Origin: Terana coerulea
Lineage: Eukaryota > Basidiomycota > Agaricomycetes > Polyporales > Phanerochaetaceae
DNA length: 64,000 nucleotides
Reading direction: 5' to 3'
NCBI GenBank assembly: GCA_024811115.1
Contig: JAKOGH010000160.1
Span: 49,509 to 113,508, forward strand
The translations under genes and the position numbers were made by a program. Positions 9,466 through 19,919 of this stretch are shown piece by piece (within the stretch, counting starts at the first letter, position 1; every line of letters starts with the position of its first letter). The notes under the pieces are model-generated. The model worked only from the letters and a program-made list of their open reading frames with translations, did not search any database and had not been told where the DNA came from.

Positions 9466-10322
9466 CAGACTCCTACCCGTCGTGTATGGACGGAGAGGGA
9501 GAGAGAAAGGGAGGAGGAGGAGGAGAAGGCGCTTGATGGGTCAGATCTGACCGCCCGATATTCCAAAGGCTCCCTACCGTCCATACACGACTGGCAGAAA
9601 ACAAATGTAAACAACTTATATAAGCGTGATGGGGGATGCCGAAAACGATGCCGTGCTCGAATTTCTGAAAACTCCCATCACTGCCATCAACGCAACTCAG
9701 TACCGCCTGCGTCCGAGTCCCGATGGCTCGACACAACGCCTGCCTGGTTTGCTGGTGAGCTTGACCGTACGAATCGTTTGAGCCATAGATACTTCCCTCT
9801 TGTAATGCGCGATGTTTCCCTCAATAGTTGGCACAATACCATGTAAAAGTGCGTATGCAAAGAGTCAAAGCGCCGTGTAAATAGCTCCGACGAGTCGCCC
9901 ACACCTAGGTGTTACACTCCTGGTGCACTATCTCTGCCTTGATTAGTGCTTTGACTCCGCAACTCCTCTTTCCGCCGGCAAACTATGCTCTGGCTTACAT
10001 TTTCGATTCGGCATGTATCCCCCGAAGCAATTGGCAGGGACGAGGTGTCTCGCAAGGCTGAGGCCGGTAGACAAGTGACCACACGCAGGCAGTCGCGTTG
10101 ATGGCAGTGATGGGAGTTTTCAGAAATTCGAGCACGGCATCGTTTTTCGGCATCCCCATCACGCTTATATAAGTTGTTTACATTTGTTTTCTGCCAGTCG
10201 TGTATGGACGGTAGGGAGCCTTTGGAATATCGGGCGGTCAGATCTGACCCATCAAGCGCCTTCTCCTCCTCCTCCTCCCTTTCTCTCTCCCTCTCCGTCC
10301 ATACACGACGGGTAGGAGTCTG
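9466..10322. mobile_element. 857-bp MITE with about 225-bp terminal inverted repeats and 9-bp duplication
   Basis: Left arm 9466 to about 9693 and right arm about 10096-10322 are near-perfect inverted copies (CAGACTCCTACCCGTCG ... CGACGGGTAGGAGTCTG). The flanking direct repeat is CCAAGGATC (9457-9465 and 10323-10331). Each arm contains its own hairpin (left stem 9479-9493 with 9577-9591, GTCGTGTATGGACGG) around a purine-rich stretch, and a TATATAAG motif. The middle 400 bp has no recognised ORF. Long TIRs and a 9-bp duplication fit a Mutator-like MITE. It inserted next to the right end of copy B, so the two 9-bp duplications overlap at 9457-9458. Confidence 0.85.
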
Positions 10323-10388
10323 CCAAGGATCAAACTATAGGCTCGAACCAGCCACCTTGCACGTAACATAACAATATACGCTGGTCGC

Positions 10389-10424
10389 TATTAAGAATAA
10401 CGTACCTCACAGTACGTTCTTAAG
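10389..10424. repeat. Short hairpin
   Basis: Imperfect palindrome: TTAAGAATAACGTAC, a short CTCACA loop, then GTACGTTCTTAA. It could be a DNA or RNA hairpin between the MITE at 9466 and the inverted repeat at 10467; no function is implied. Confidence 0.45.
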
Positions 10425-10466
10425 AGCTCCCTGCGGGCTGGTAACGAGTCTACTGCCGTTTGCATA

Positions 10467-10948
10467 AGTCCGTGAAATCACAGAATTTCCCCGAGTTTGT
10501 TTGGCCCTGCTTGGCTGCAGCACGTGGCCCTTCGCAGATTCCTCTTCCAGCCATAGCTGAGAGCATGAATATTAGTAGAAAAATGGAGTAATATCTTACC
10601 GACATTATTAACACCTTCGGATACTCTCCAGCTCAATATGGGGACGAAGGTGCGATAGCTGCGAGAAATCCACTCTTAGAAGGGAGACGCTGACTTCGAG
10701 AAGCGCTCACTTGGCTCTGGGTCCATGCGCTTGGGCGTCTACACGAAAGGAGACTAATCCTCATAAACTAGGTTATGGCGTGGTGAAAAACATGGAAGAG
10801 TACTCCTGTAAGACATTAAAATGCACGCAGGTAGCTAATTGATTAAATCGACCTGAAAACGCGGAGGCAAACGCGTACTCCGCGCTGGTCACGGGGTGAG
10901 CCAAACAGGGCCAAGCAAACCCATCGAAATTCCCTGATTTCACGGACT
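10467..10948. mobile_element. Probable decayed element with about 50-bp inverted arms
   Basis: Left arm 10467-10516 (AGTCCGTGAAATCA ... TTTGGCCCTGCTTGGCT) pairs with right arm 10899-10948 (AGCCAAACAGGGCCAAGC ... TGATTTCACGGACT) with several mismatches. The roughly 380 bp between them show no coding signal. No clean target duplication was found, so the true ends are uncertain. It lies just past the 3' end of adaptor copy 2. Confidence 0.5.
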
Positions 10949-10980
10949 GATTCCTACTGATTCCAATCAGACTACTGGCG

Positions 10981-12032
10981 TCAGCTAAAAAAAAAACCGA
11001 AGCTGATCACAGCTGCCTCCAATCGCATAGCCTTTCCCTGAAAGAGCAAGCGCATCAATGCATAGCACCATTTCCTCTTGCTTCTCGGATTGCATACCTG
11101 TAAACCTTGTATCTCGCAGCGCATTGCCTCCAAGGACACCTCATGCTTGGCCTCCGAGGCAAGGATAGCGTGCACGCCGAGCGCGAGCTCGACCTGTGTG
11201 TCGCTTTGCGCGTCCTGGGGTCGGAAACTTGAGACGGGACAGTCAATGAAGAGTTTGTCAATGAGACATACCTGTACTTCCCGTACGCCCGACTCGACGG
11301 CGTGCAGAGAGCGCTCTACCCTGCGCCGATGTCGGTCCTGCACGCACTGATTCGCAAGCTGGCGCGTTGCATGAGCGCCTTGTACAACGAATGACAGAAA
11401 AGGGCTCGACAGCGTACCTCGAATGCCCGGAAGCGATGCGCTAGCTTTGCTTCACACTGAGCAATACGCCGCTTGTCTGAGGCCGCACAGAATGTTCGGC
11501 GTAGGAGCCTCTGTCGAGCCATGCGCTCGAGGGTCACGCGCGTCTCTTCCAGCATTCTGCGCACAATGGACCACGGCCAGCATGAGCCACTATACAGCTC
11601 CGTTGAATGAGTAGACATACGGGTATAGCCAAGCAATGTGCTCCCGGAACTCTTCTGTGAGGTCGTCCTCGCCCCATTCGGAGCAACGCTCTAGAATGTT
11701 GACGTAGAGCGTAACTTGGGCCGCGAGCTTGCGGCAGTCATCTTTGTTCGCCTTCGCCGTCTGTAAATTTCAACATCTTGAGCCACACTTGAACAGTTCA
11801 TGGGGTGTGAGAAGCTTACCTGCGCAAGCTCCAGAACGATTCCCGCTACCTCGAGCACGCCTTTCGCAACGGGGACATTAAGCCCTTCGACGATCCCCGA
11901 AGCGATCTTCAGCCCCACTTGAGCACAATCGACAAGCAACTCCGCATTCGTGGGGGCGTCCTCTGCAGTGAGACTCGGCTGCTTCCTCCTGAGGCGCATG
12001 TTGAAGACACGCCGCGGATTGAACTGTTGCAT
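10981..12032 (-). CDS. Helical adaptor-like protein (MLKL-NTD/HeLo-like), intact copy 2
   Basis: Six exons join in frame with consensus borders: 12032-11820, 11760-11621, 11556-11418, 11358-11272, 11214-11098 and 11037-10981, giving 250 residues. The start at 12032 (MQQFNPRRVFNMRLRRKQPS) is the first ATG in the conserved frame. The protein is almost all predicted helix. Exon 1 has VGLKIASGIVEGLNVPVAKG and exon 2 has NKDDCRKLAAQVTLYVNILE. Exon 3 has a basic patch, RMARQRLLRRTFCAASDKRR, at the position where mushroom proteins with MLKL-NTD-like N-terminal bundles have an RxxxxRFIRSSDDK-type motif. Those domains usually precede a kinase or NTPase; here the protein ends after the bundle, so it may be a stand-alone adaptor. 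Function is inferred; the fold match is by motif memory only. Confidence 0.55.
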
Positions 12033-12579
12033 GACGAGCGGCGGGGAGATTGCGGGGGGCGTTGGAGGATAGGGGATGCGTACGATAGCTTGCTAGGTGA
12101 GAGGATGCAGCACACACCCCCATGCCTGCGCTGCGAGGGTTGCGATGGAATGTGGCGGTCCTACTAGGTACAGCCCGCCGAAGCAACTGTATTGCGTCCG
12201 CGCGAACCAAGGAACCGGGCGCTACTAAGATCGTCAACTTTTACGGCCGTGCCGAGCGAGAGACCAGATTTTGCATCTTTGTTTCAGATAGTTAGTGACT
12301 CTATAGCTGCACAAAAAGATGAATGCGGTCGATCCAAGTGTGAACATGCTGAAAGGCCACCGAGAGGCTTGTATCGACCGCCCTAACAGATAACCAGGTG
12401 GCGGAGGCCACCGCTGGTGAACACCGCCGAGTCAATGGTAGGACGCTTCCCGCGTCGTTCGCAGAGCTGAAAATCTGCCAGAGCCATCAATCAAGTCCAT
12501 GTTATTTCTGCGAAACGAACACATCCACATTTACCATACAAATACATGCCGGAGGCGCTGTGCCGCACCGTCCCAGCTA
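12033..12579. other. Upstream region of adaptor copy 2 / downstream of the NmrA-like gene
   Basis: Holds the promoter of copy 2 (minus) and the 3' flank of the NmrA-like gene. About 12033-12240 aligns loosely with the exon-like upstream extension of copy 1 (around 6110-6340), so the duplicated unit is longer than the coding region. No other gene seen. Confidence 0.4.
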
Positions 12580-13990
12580 CTACTTCTCTTGCTTCAAGAT
12601 CGCCTCGACCTCGGCCCTGATGCTCGCCAGCATGTCCTGCACGCCCTTCACCGGGCGCCACCCGAGCGACCGCGAGTGGTTCGCGACGCCGCGCGCGTTC
12701 GTCCCGTACGACGCGCCCCGTTCCTACCGACCCATCAACGTCAGCAACAGCACCGCGCCACGCATTACGGCACGCACCTCCGAGCCAAAGTACGCCACAA
12801 AGTCCTCCGCGGTGAACGGCGTCGGCTCCGCGTCCTCCGCGCGCCCGAGGTCGACGAGCACCGCGCCGATCTGCTTCGAAATGTCGTACCACGCGTGCTC
12901 GCCCGCGATCCCGAAGTAGAACCCGTCGCGCCCGTGCCCGACCGTCTCGGGCTTCGCGGTGAGCGCGTCGAAGAGCACGATGTACAGGTCCGCGACTGCA
13001 GACGCGTGCGCCGCCGGTCATTTGGAGCGGCGCTGTGGGTGGAGAGACCGGTGCGCACCTTCGTCGATGTGGACGTCAGGCCAGCGCGCGACGCCCTTGC
13101 CCACCACGCCGGCGCGTCCGCGGCCCAGCGCCGCCCGGACGAGCGTCGGGATCTGCTGCGACTGCGGGTTCGCGATCCCCGCGTCGACGAGCGGGCCCGT
13201 CGCGATGCCCCAGATCGTGCTCGGCAACACAATATACGACCTCAGATAACCTATTGAAAACACCGTGAGCTGGCCGTGAACGGCGAGTAAAGGAAGATGC
13301 ATGTGTGTGGTGGTGGGGGCGGGACGCACCGGCCTGGTCCGCACGCACGATCGCGAGGTCGACGGCGCGGTGCAGCGCGTCCGCGGGGAAGCTCCGCTCG
13401 ATGCCGTCCGCGTCCGCGTCGTCGTACACCGTGTCCGTCGTCGCGTTCCCGCCCGTGTCCGCGCCGTGCGTCAGCAGGCCCGTCCCGGACTGCAGCCCGG
13501 CGGCGTGTCAGCGGCGACAGTGAAGCGTTGAGGGACGCACGCACGGTGTGGATGAGGACGGGCAGATCGCCCAGCGTCGCGTGCCGCTTGCGTAGCCCCC
13601 TGAGGAGCGCGTGCGTGGCATCGAGGTCGTCCGCGTCGGCCTGCCGCGACCCCTAGGCTTCAGCACGTACAGTCGGCAAATAGCACACGCACCGCTGAAA
13701 ACACGACGTGCGCGTGTGCGCTGAGCTCCTCCAGCAAATCCAGGTCCGCCAACGACCCCACCACGGCCGTCACGCCGAACGCCTTCAGCTGCTTCGCCTT
13801 CTCGGGCGCGCGCACGAGGGCGGTGAGGGCGAACGTGGCCGCGCTCGGGTGCGCGAGGAGACGCGCGAGCACCGCGCCGCCGATGTAGCCTGCACGCCCA
13901 GCGGCTCGTTAGACACGTCGTGCTCGCTTTCGTGACTGAGCTGCACGCACCTGTCGCGCCGGTGATGAATATCGGGGTTTTGGTCGCCAT
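12580..13990 (-). CDS. NmrA-like / atypical short-chain NAD(P)-binding reductase
   Basis: Seven exons join in frame: 13990-13951, 13889-13693, 13640-13545, 13489-13330, 13250-13059, 12995-12778 and 12723-12580 (348 residues). The N-terminal Rossmann motif ITGATGYIGG is split by intron 1 after the second Gly codon base. The fold continues with LTALVRAPEKAKQLKAFGV and ADLDLLEEL, then VVFSA, LPVLIHTSGTG, a YLRSYIVLPSTIWG segment, and HAWYDISKQIG. The C-terminal NHSRSLGWRPVKG is usual for this fungal group. Such proteins are NAD(P)-dependent reductases/epimerases or NmrA-like redox sensors; substrate unknown. Its promoter (13991 to about 14210) was copied in front of adaptor copy 1. A TATATC lies near 14080 on the minus strand. 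Confidence 0.85.
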
Positions 13991-14210
13991 GGTCAGGGGG
14001 GGACGTCGGGTGCGGGCAGCAAGGGTAGAGGTTGTGAGCAAGTTGGGTCGTCGCATCCTCGTGCTCGGGCGAGTTGATATACCAGTGGGACGGGAATGAC
14101 GTGCGATGTTAGAGCAGCGACGATGGAAGGGAGGAATGGATGCACAAGTTCCAGGTCTGAAAGACGCGGGCGGGTCGCGGTCCGCGCAGCCGCAAATATG
14201 TTCCCACGCA
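13975..14210 (-). promoter_or_regulatory. NmrA-like gene promoter, source of the duplicated segment
   Basis: Region upstream of the ATG at 13990 that recurs at 6372-6606. It contains the run of seven G just upstream of the ATG, GAGGTTGTGAGCAAG, and a TATA-like TGGTATATCAA near 14075-14085. Near 14211-14236 it continues into GGGATCAACAAGGATCAACA, which in the other copy appears inverted at about 6654-6677. Confidence 0.7.
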
Positions 14211-14581
14211 GGGATCAACAAGGATCAACACATACCTCCTCAAGGCAACGCCTGTCGATGCCGCTCACCGCGGCCAGTGCCTCCCAGATCCGACCACGCA
14301 CGCGCAAAGAAAAAAGAAAACCGTGGAAATGGTTGAAACCGAGACGAGTGCGGGTACAACGCGTGAGACTAGACTGTGAAAACACGACGACTGCAAGTAA
14401 ACGAGAAACCTCCCCCAACACTCCAGCCGCTGCGTGCCTCCGAAAAAATGAATGCGAGACTTTTGATTCCCCCTCTCTCTGTGCGAAACGACCCCTTCTG
14501 TTGCGCGATCCCTACATGACAGGCATTGTGAGATGGGAGGAAAGAAAAGAAAGATGAGGAGTGTGCGTACCCTCATCCGCC

Positions 14582-15060
14582 CTAGATGGCCTGCAGACCC
14601 ACGGGCAGGCACCCGATGTTGACCGCGCCGTTCTGGTGGATCTGGTCGCAGCACACCGGGCTCGCCGCACTAAATAGCACACAGCCCTAATCAGCCCCAA
14701 TCCACTGACAGCAGCAAACGGCGGCTCACCATTTCGCGCCGCTGCCCGCGCCAACGACGTTGATCGGCGTGCAGTCGAGGCCGACGGGGACGTTCAGGTC
14801 CTTGACGAACACGTCGAGCAGGCCGCCGAGCGCGTCCTGCGCGGCGGGCGAGCCCGCGGGCTGCACCGAGTTGCAGCACTGCACGGGCCCGGTGTTGCAC
14901 TGGCCGCCGCCTGTCGTGTGCACACACATATACCGTCAGCGCGATGTTACTGCTCAACGAAGGGGCAAGGGGGCTTACGCTGGACGAGCGAGGGCGAGGC
15001 AAGCACGCTGCTGGCGGCGGCGGCGAAGACGGCGGCGAGGACGAGCGTGCGCGAGAACAT
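14582..15060 (-). CDS. Class I hydrophobin, 116 residues
   Basis: Three exons (15060-14979, 14910-14730, 14669-14582) join in frame. A signal peptide (MFSRTLVLAAVFAAAASSVL) is followed by a short mature protein with the eight-cysteine hydrophobin order: C-(6)-CC (CNTGPVQCC), then LDCTPINVVG, KC, VCC and the final NIGCLPVGLQAI. Spacing and the VNIGC ending are typical of class I hydrophobins of Agaricomycetes. These are secreted and self-assemble into amphipathic films on aerial hyphae and fruiting bodies. It lies head-to-head with a second hydrophobin about 2.4 kb away, so both could be co-regulated during aerial growth (inference). Confidence 0.95.
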
Positions 15061-15235
15061 CTTGGTATGATTTGGTGGGTTGGTGGGTTGGTGTTTTGTT
15101 TGGTGGGTTTTGTTGGAGCTGGAGTTGGTGAACGAGAGTGGTGCTGTGTGAGAGCGAGTTGAGGATGCGGAGACGAGAGATGCGCTGAGCGAAGAACCGG
15201 AGCGGATGGAGAGCTTGGCCTGCTCGCTGGCAGGG

Positions 15236-15243
15236 TATTTATA
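15236..15243 (-). promoter_or_regulatory. TATA box of the hydrophobin gene
   Basis: Reads TATAAATA on the minus strand, 176-183 bp upstream of the hydrophobin ATG at 15060. A perfect TATA box fits the strong expression usual for hydrophobins. Confidence 0.6.
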
Positions 15244-15299
15244 CGGTTCCCGGCGCTAGACGCGTCCCCGGCGGGGCGGGGGCAGGGAGGACGGATTGG

Positions 15300-17431
15300 G
15301 AGGCGGCGGGGTGCGCTGGCGCAGCGAGGGAGGCTTCGGGCGGGCTTCGATGGCGCGGGGGAGGGGCATCGCGGTCCAGATGTGGCATTGTGTGCGCATA
15401 TGGACGCGACGGCACAGGAAGAGGTGGCGGCTCTTCACGTGAAGGGAGAATATTTTGACGTCTGTGAAGCGGAAGGGCCGAATGGGCACCTCGACGCGCC
15501 GGCGGGTTCTTGCCGCCGACATATGTAGATCATATCCCGCTGCGCTTGGGTCGAAAGCGTCCGGACTGGGAACTGGGAGGGCGGCTGTGACAGATACGTC
15601 CACGGCGCACTCGCTAGCGAAGCCAGCACACTGCGACCAAGGCAGTCCAAGCCTTAGAAGGCGCCAGAATGAGTTGAACGAAGCGGTCTGGTCTAGAACA
15701 CGGCCGGAAGGCAGCGCGACACGCCGAAGAGGCACGGAGCACCCTGTAGCGACGATGGGCGGCGCATCGCGCATGCTGTCGCCCGCGGGGGATGCGTCGC
15801 GCAGGGACACCGACAATGTGCCCGCACACCGGCAGCAGCGTCGGGCGCACACGCGCCATCGCCGCTGCGCCTGCCCGACGCCTCAACGCCGTCTGCCCGG
15901 GTGAGCGCAGCACCGCAAAGCATCTGCGCGACTTCACGCGTCGGTATACGAGCGCGGCGCGGGACCCCGCACGGAACGCCGTGCGGGGGCCTGGCAGAGA
16001 CAGAATGTGTCCGGGCGGGCGCGCCGAGTGGACGCGCACGCTCTGGGCTGCAGGGTTTTGGGTGCGTCGGTGGTAGGCGTCGCCGCCTGCGTCACGGCGT
16101 GGGTCAGAACGGGGCAGCCAAAAGGGACGCAGACATGCGTCGTGACGATCATAGTGGTCCTATAGGCAGGTGTCCCAAATTGGAGGACCGAAGCGAACGG
16201 GTCTCTGCACAACCGTGCGGCAGGGATGTTGGGTATATGCGCCCAGCGCGAGGACGGCCGTGGACATTGTGAAAGCCCGCGACACGCACGCACCGTTGTG
16301 CGTCGACAACGGTCGCGGCGAGTGGATAGGCGGCGTTGCACCACAGCAGCACCCGGCCATACTTGTGAGTAGTAGAGTGCAGGCGGTTAGCGCAGTTGGT
16401 TATGTGCAGGGTCCATTGCGATCGAGGCTACGACCCACGGACAACTCGGAGCGACGCCGCGGTCGGACGCGTCGACCACGAGTGTTTGCAGAGGGACGGG
16501 TCGGGGCAACACTAGCCTACGAGAGAAGGAGCCGTGGAAGAGCCCCAGCAGTGTTGTAGAGGTAAAAAAGCTGGGCCGGCGCCCCAGCTGGGAATCGCTT
16601 CAGCCTTTCTGGGGGCACATCAGCTCCCCAGAAAGCCAGCAACGCTGCGATCGGACGGCCACCCATCCATCTGCCGCGGCTCTTCTCGACGACGTGCTTT
16701 CGACGACGGGTTGCCCATGGCGGGCGGCGCCACGGAAGCGCCACGGCGTTCTCGTGCGACGCAATCGCCCGCGCCTCTGCGCCTGGTGCGGCCGACGCGG
16801 ACCTGGGTGGCAGCTGGCGAGGGCCCTGCGGCAGTGCCGAGTCGAAGCAGGAGACCGGCGGGAGGGAAGGCGGGCGGTGGGGGTGACAGGCCGTGATAGA
16901 GTGGAGGAGAGTGACACGACGCGAGCTGACGCGTGTGTCACAGTCCAATTCGGCCTGGCAGCAGGCGCCCAGTCGCTCGTGGCTCCTTCATCTCCGTCCT
17001 CTCCCTGATTTCGCTGCTGGTAGCGGCGCATACTCCAAGGCGGAAGTCCTGGAGGTCGCCGGCCAGTGAATGAAGGGTGCGGACTCGGACGGCCAGACTT
17101 TGGCCTCTCGCTCAGTGATGCCGAGGTCTGTTCGTCCAGCTCCTTCACACCCCACGACAGCGCACGCCTTCTCTCCGAGCACCAGCGCTGTCACTCCCTC
17201 CCTCGGTGTCGATTCATTGCTCGTCCGTCTCCGCCCCCATCGCTGCGCTCGCACGCTTCCCTGCGCCGCCGCAGCCAGCGCAGGCCCCCTACAAAGGCGG
17301 GGCCCCTCGCCTCTGGGCCCGGCAGCACCGTGCACCCACGCACCCGCCACTCGTTCCCTGCCCCGCGCCCGCCTCGCCGCTCTCTTCGCCCCTCGCACTC
17401 CTTTCCAAAGTCTTTTCCAGATATCGTCAAG
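15300..17431. other. GC-rich intergenic region between two divergent hydrophobin genes
   Basis: Long overlapping open frames on both strands here reflect high GC: none has a signal peptide, recognisable domain or splice-consistent structure. Two local hairpins occur near 16569-16591 (AGCTGGGCCGGCGCCCCAGCT) and 16603-16640 (CTTTCTGGGGG ... CCCCAGAAAG). The stretch just before 17432 is C/T-rich, like the 5' leader of a highly expressed fungal gene. Confidence 0.4.
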
Positions 17432-18460
17432 ATGCCGGCCTTCGCGTTCAAGTCCCTCGTCGTCCTCGCCCTCCTCGCCGCCGCCCGCGCCGCCCCCGCG
17501 CCGTGCGACGCACCCCGCGCACTCGCACGCGCCGTCCACCGTCCCGGGCGTGTCCTCTCGCTCTCCGCGACCGCCTCCGTCTCCGCGACCCTCGTCAGCA
17601 GCCTCTGGCAGCCCTCGGGCGGCGCACCCAGCCCACCGGCACCGGCGGCGGCACCCGGCGGCGGCGGCTTCCCGACGGGCGTGAGCGTGAGCGTCGGCGC
17701 GAGCGTGCCCTGGGGCGCGCCCTCGTCTGCCCCCGGCGGCGGCTCCTCTGCGCCAACATCGGTGCCCGCCTGGGGCTCCGGCGGCGCGTCCTCGTCGTCG
17801 CCATATGGCTGGGGCGCGCCCTCGTCCTCGTCTTCGTCGCCATATGGCTGGGGCGCCCCTCGTCCTCCGCCTCCGCGCCCTCGCCCACCTGGGGCTCCGG
17901 CACGCCGTCCTCGTCCTCCTCTGGCTCCGGCCCGTGGTCCTCATCCTCCTCCGCCCACTCATCCTCGTCCTCCACCTCCGCCTCCACCAGCAACGGCTCC
18001 GGAGCCACCGCCACGACGACCGTCACCGTCACGCCTTCGCCCTCGCCCGGCGCGGGCGGGCAGTGCAACACGGGGCCCGTGCAGTGCTGCAACAGCGTGC
18101 AGCCCGCAGGCCAGCTCGAGCGCGGCGCAGAACGCGACGCTGCTCGGCGCGTTCGCGCCGTCGGTGCTGCTGAAGCACGGCCTGCTCGGCGCGGGCGCGA
18201 CGGGCGGGAACGTGCCCGTCGGCGTCGACTGCAGCCCGATTAGCGTCATTGGGCTCGGGAGCAACTCTTGGTGCGTGTTTTGAGTGTTGTAAGGTGTGTG
18301 GGTGGGGGCTGATGGTTGGGTGCAGCTCGGCGACGCCGGTGTGCTGTGATAACAATGCGCAGAGTGAGTGGTTGTCTGCTGGGCTGGGGTGTGTGCGTGT
18401 GCTGATTGGTGTTGGGCAGACGGCCTCATTAACATTGGGTGCATCCCGATCTTCCTCTGA
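17432..18460 (+). CDS. Hydrophobin with long Ser/Gly/Pro-rich linker; apparent compensating frameshifts
   Basis: ATG at 17432 begins a signal peptide (MPAFAFKSLVVLALLAAARA). About 190-200 residues of low-complexity linker follow, with repeats of the type SSPYGWGAPSS and GSGxxSSSS, far longer than in usual hydrophobins of about 100-120 residues. The hydrophobin core comes last: QCNTGPVQCCNSVQPAG, then NVPVGVDCSPISVIGLGS, then after an intron (about 18273-18326) SATPVCCDNNAQ, and after a second intron (about 18362-18420) GLINIGCIPIFL with TGA at 18458. All eight cysteines are present only if the frame moves by one near 17856 (a third TGGGGCGCGCCC-like unit appears one base short) and back near 18110. 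These may be sequence errors; otherwise the first three cysteines are lost. Confidence 0.75.
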
Positions 18461-19919
18461 GCGGAGAGGCGTGGCTCGGACACGCACGACGCGTTCTCGG
18501 GCGGATACCCGGCTTCGGTTCCCTTTTCGATTCCACTTTCGACTTTCGGCACTCCAGCCCTTCAGCATCTCCCTTTTCCTCTCGTTCAAGCAGAAGGCCG
18601 CGGCTCGGCGGCGTGCACGCTTTTTCGCGCTTCGTTGTTTTTTTCTTTCGCTTCTCTTCGCGCGGTCCGTGGTGCACAGTCCTATGGTACGTGTTCCCCT
18701 CTTACTCTCCGGTGTGTGCTGCATGTGCTGACGACGGGTGGGACGGGCAGTTATCGTCTTCGGTTTTAATTTCTGTCTATGAGCGCTCGGTGAGCCTGCT
18801 CCCCTTGTGCTGCGGCACGTCATGCTGACGGTCGGGCGTGTACAGGCATCTTGCGGCGGGTGAGGGCAGGCTGTGGAGGAGTGTCGCTTCCGGCCGCGTC
18901 GTTTCCTTTCGTCTTATCTCGTTTATCTTTTCTTTCCGAGTCCTTGTTTCGCATCTTTCGCCTCTTTGCATTCCTCCGCAAATACTTTGCACTTTGTTGA
19001 AAAAACACTTCCACTCCTTTCTGGATCGGACATGACGGACATGTATACACGATGGCGCTCACGGCGGGCAGACGGTGTAGTGTGGTGTGTTTGTACGTAC
19101 ATACAAGTGGTGTATTACTACTATCCATTATATGTGTGTACTATGCAGATGCACGGGGTTCGTTGAGGACTGTGTCGGGCGAGCGGGTGAATGGTGAGTT
19201 GGGAAGGTAGGAGATAGGTGGTGATGCATGGGCGAGCTCGCGTGATAGTGTAAGCAAAATAAATACACTATAGGAGGCAGGTGAAGGCGCGTGTCTACGC
19301 CAGCGCAAAGGGCGGGCGACCGTGCTGTCCCTCTCCGTTGAATCGCTCTCGCCTTTCGGGTTCCTCGCCAGCCACCCATATGTATATTGGCGCGCCAACC
19401 GCAGCGGTCCCGCCGGACGTGCGCTGCCGCTGCATGCACGCACGCCCCGGGTGCGTCTGCCTGGCAGGGCGTCGGGACGGCACACGGCGTGCTGCTCAGC
19501 GGCTCGGGCTTGCTCGCATGCGTCTCGCTACCGCACGCGCGGCTTTGCAGACATCAGACGAGGGGTGCTCGACATATACACGTTCCGGCTACGCGTGTGT
19601 GAGGATGGGGACGAGGATGCTACGGCAGCCAAGTGAGCGCATCGTGCACACTGCAAATGACATCCGAAGAGGCGGGTCACGGTCGCTGACTCACGGCGTG
19701 GAGATGGGCATCCGCTGATGGCGAGTGCGCGCTGCACGTTCTTGCACATGCGTACAACTGTGAGCACTTCGTAGCGGCGTGCTAGAAGGGTGCCATCGTA
19801 CAGACCGAGATGCTTGCACCGATTACAGTGAAGGCCTCAGTGTATGGGGCAAACAGGCGCGAAAAGCTGGGCAACTGCGATCAGTTATCATTGTACGCAA
19901 TAAACTGTATGTATACGGG
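18461..19919. other. Intergenic region, no gene recognised
   Basis: Downstream flank of the long hydrophobin, then about 1 kb of mixed sequence. Frames open on both strands show no domain, signal peptide or conserved splice structure. Pyrimidine-rich tracts lie near 18530-18670 and 18890-19030. Confidence 0.4.

Noticed and set aside
9493..9530. Purine-rich tract as a microsatellite or telomere-like repeat
   Set aside because: It is part of the terminal inverted repeat of the MITE, present in mirror form at 10260-10298.
15256..16344. Long open frames between the hydrophobins on both strands
   Set aside because: Overlapping frames on both strands with Arg/Ala/Pro-rich composition, no domain and no splice logic; expected from high GC.
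16383..16430. tRNA-like stretch (TAGCGCAGTTGG, a good A box, at 16388-16399)
   Set aside because: No matching B box (GGTTCGANTCC) at the right distance and no acceptor stem pairing; chance match in GC-rich DNA.
16988..17962. 324-codon minus-strand frame opposite the long hydrophobin
   Set aside because: Arg/Gly-rich mirror of the Ser/Pro linker on the other strand; no start context or domain.
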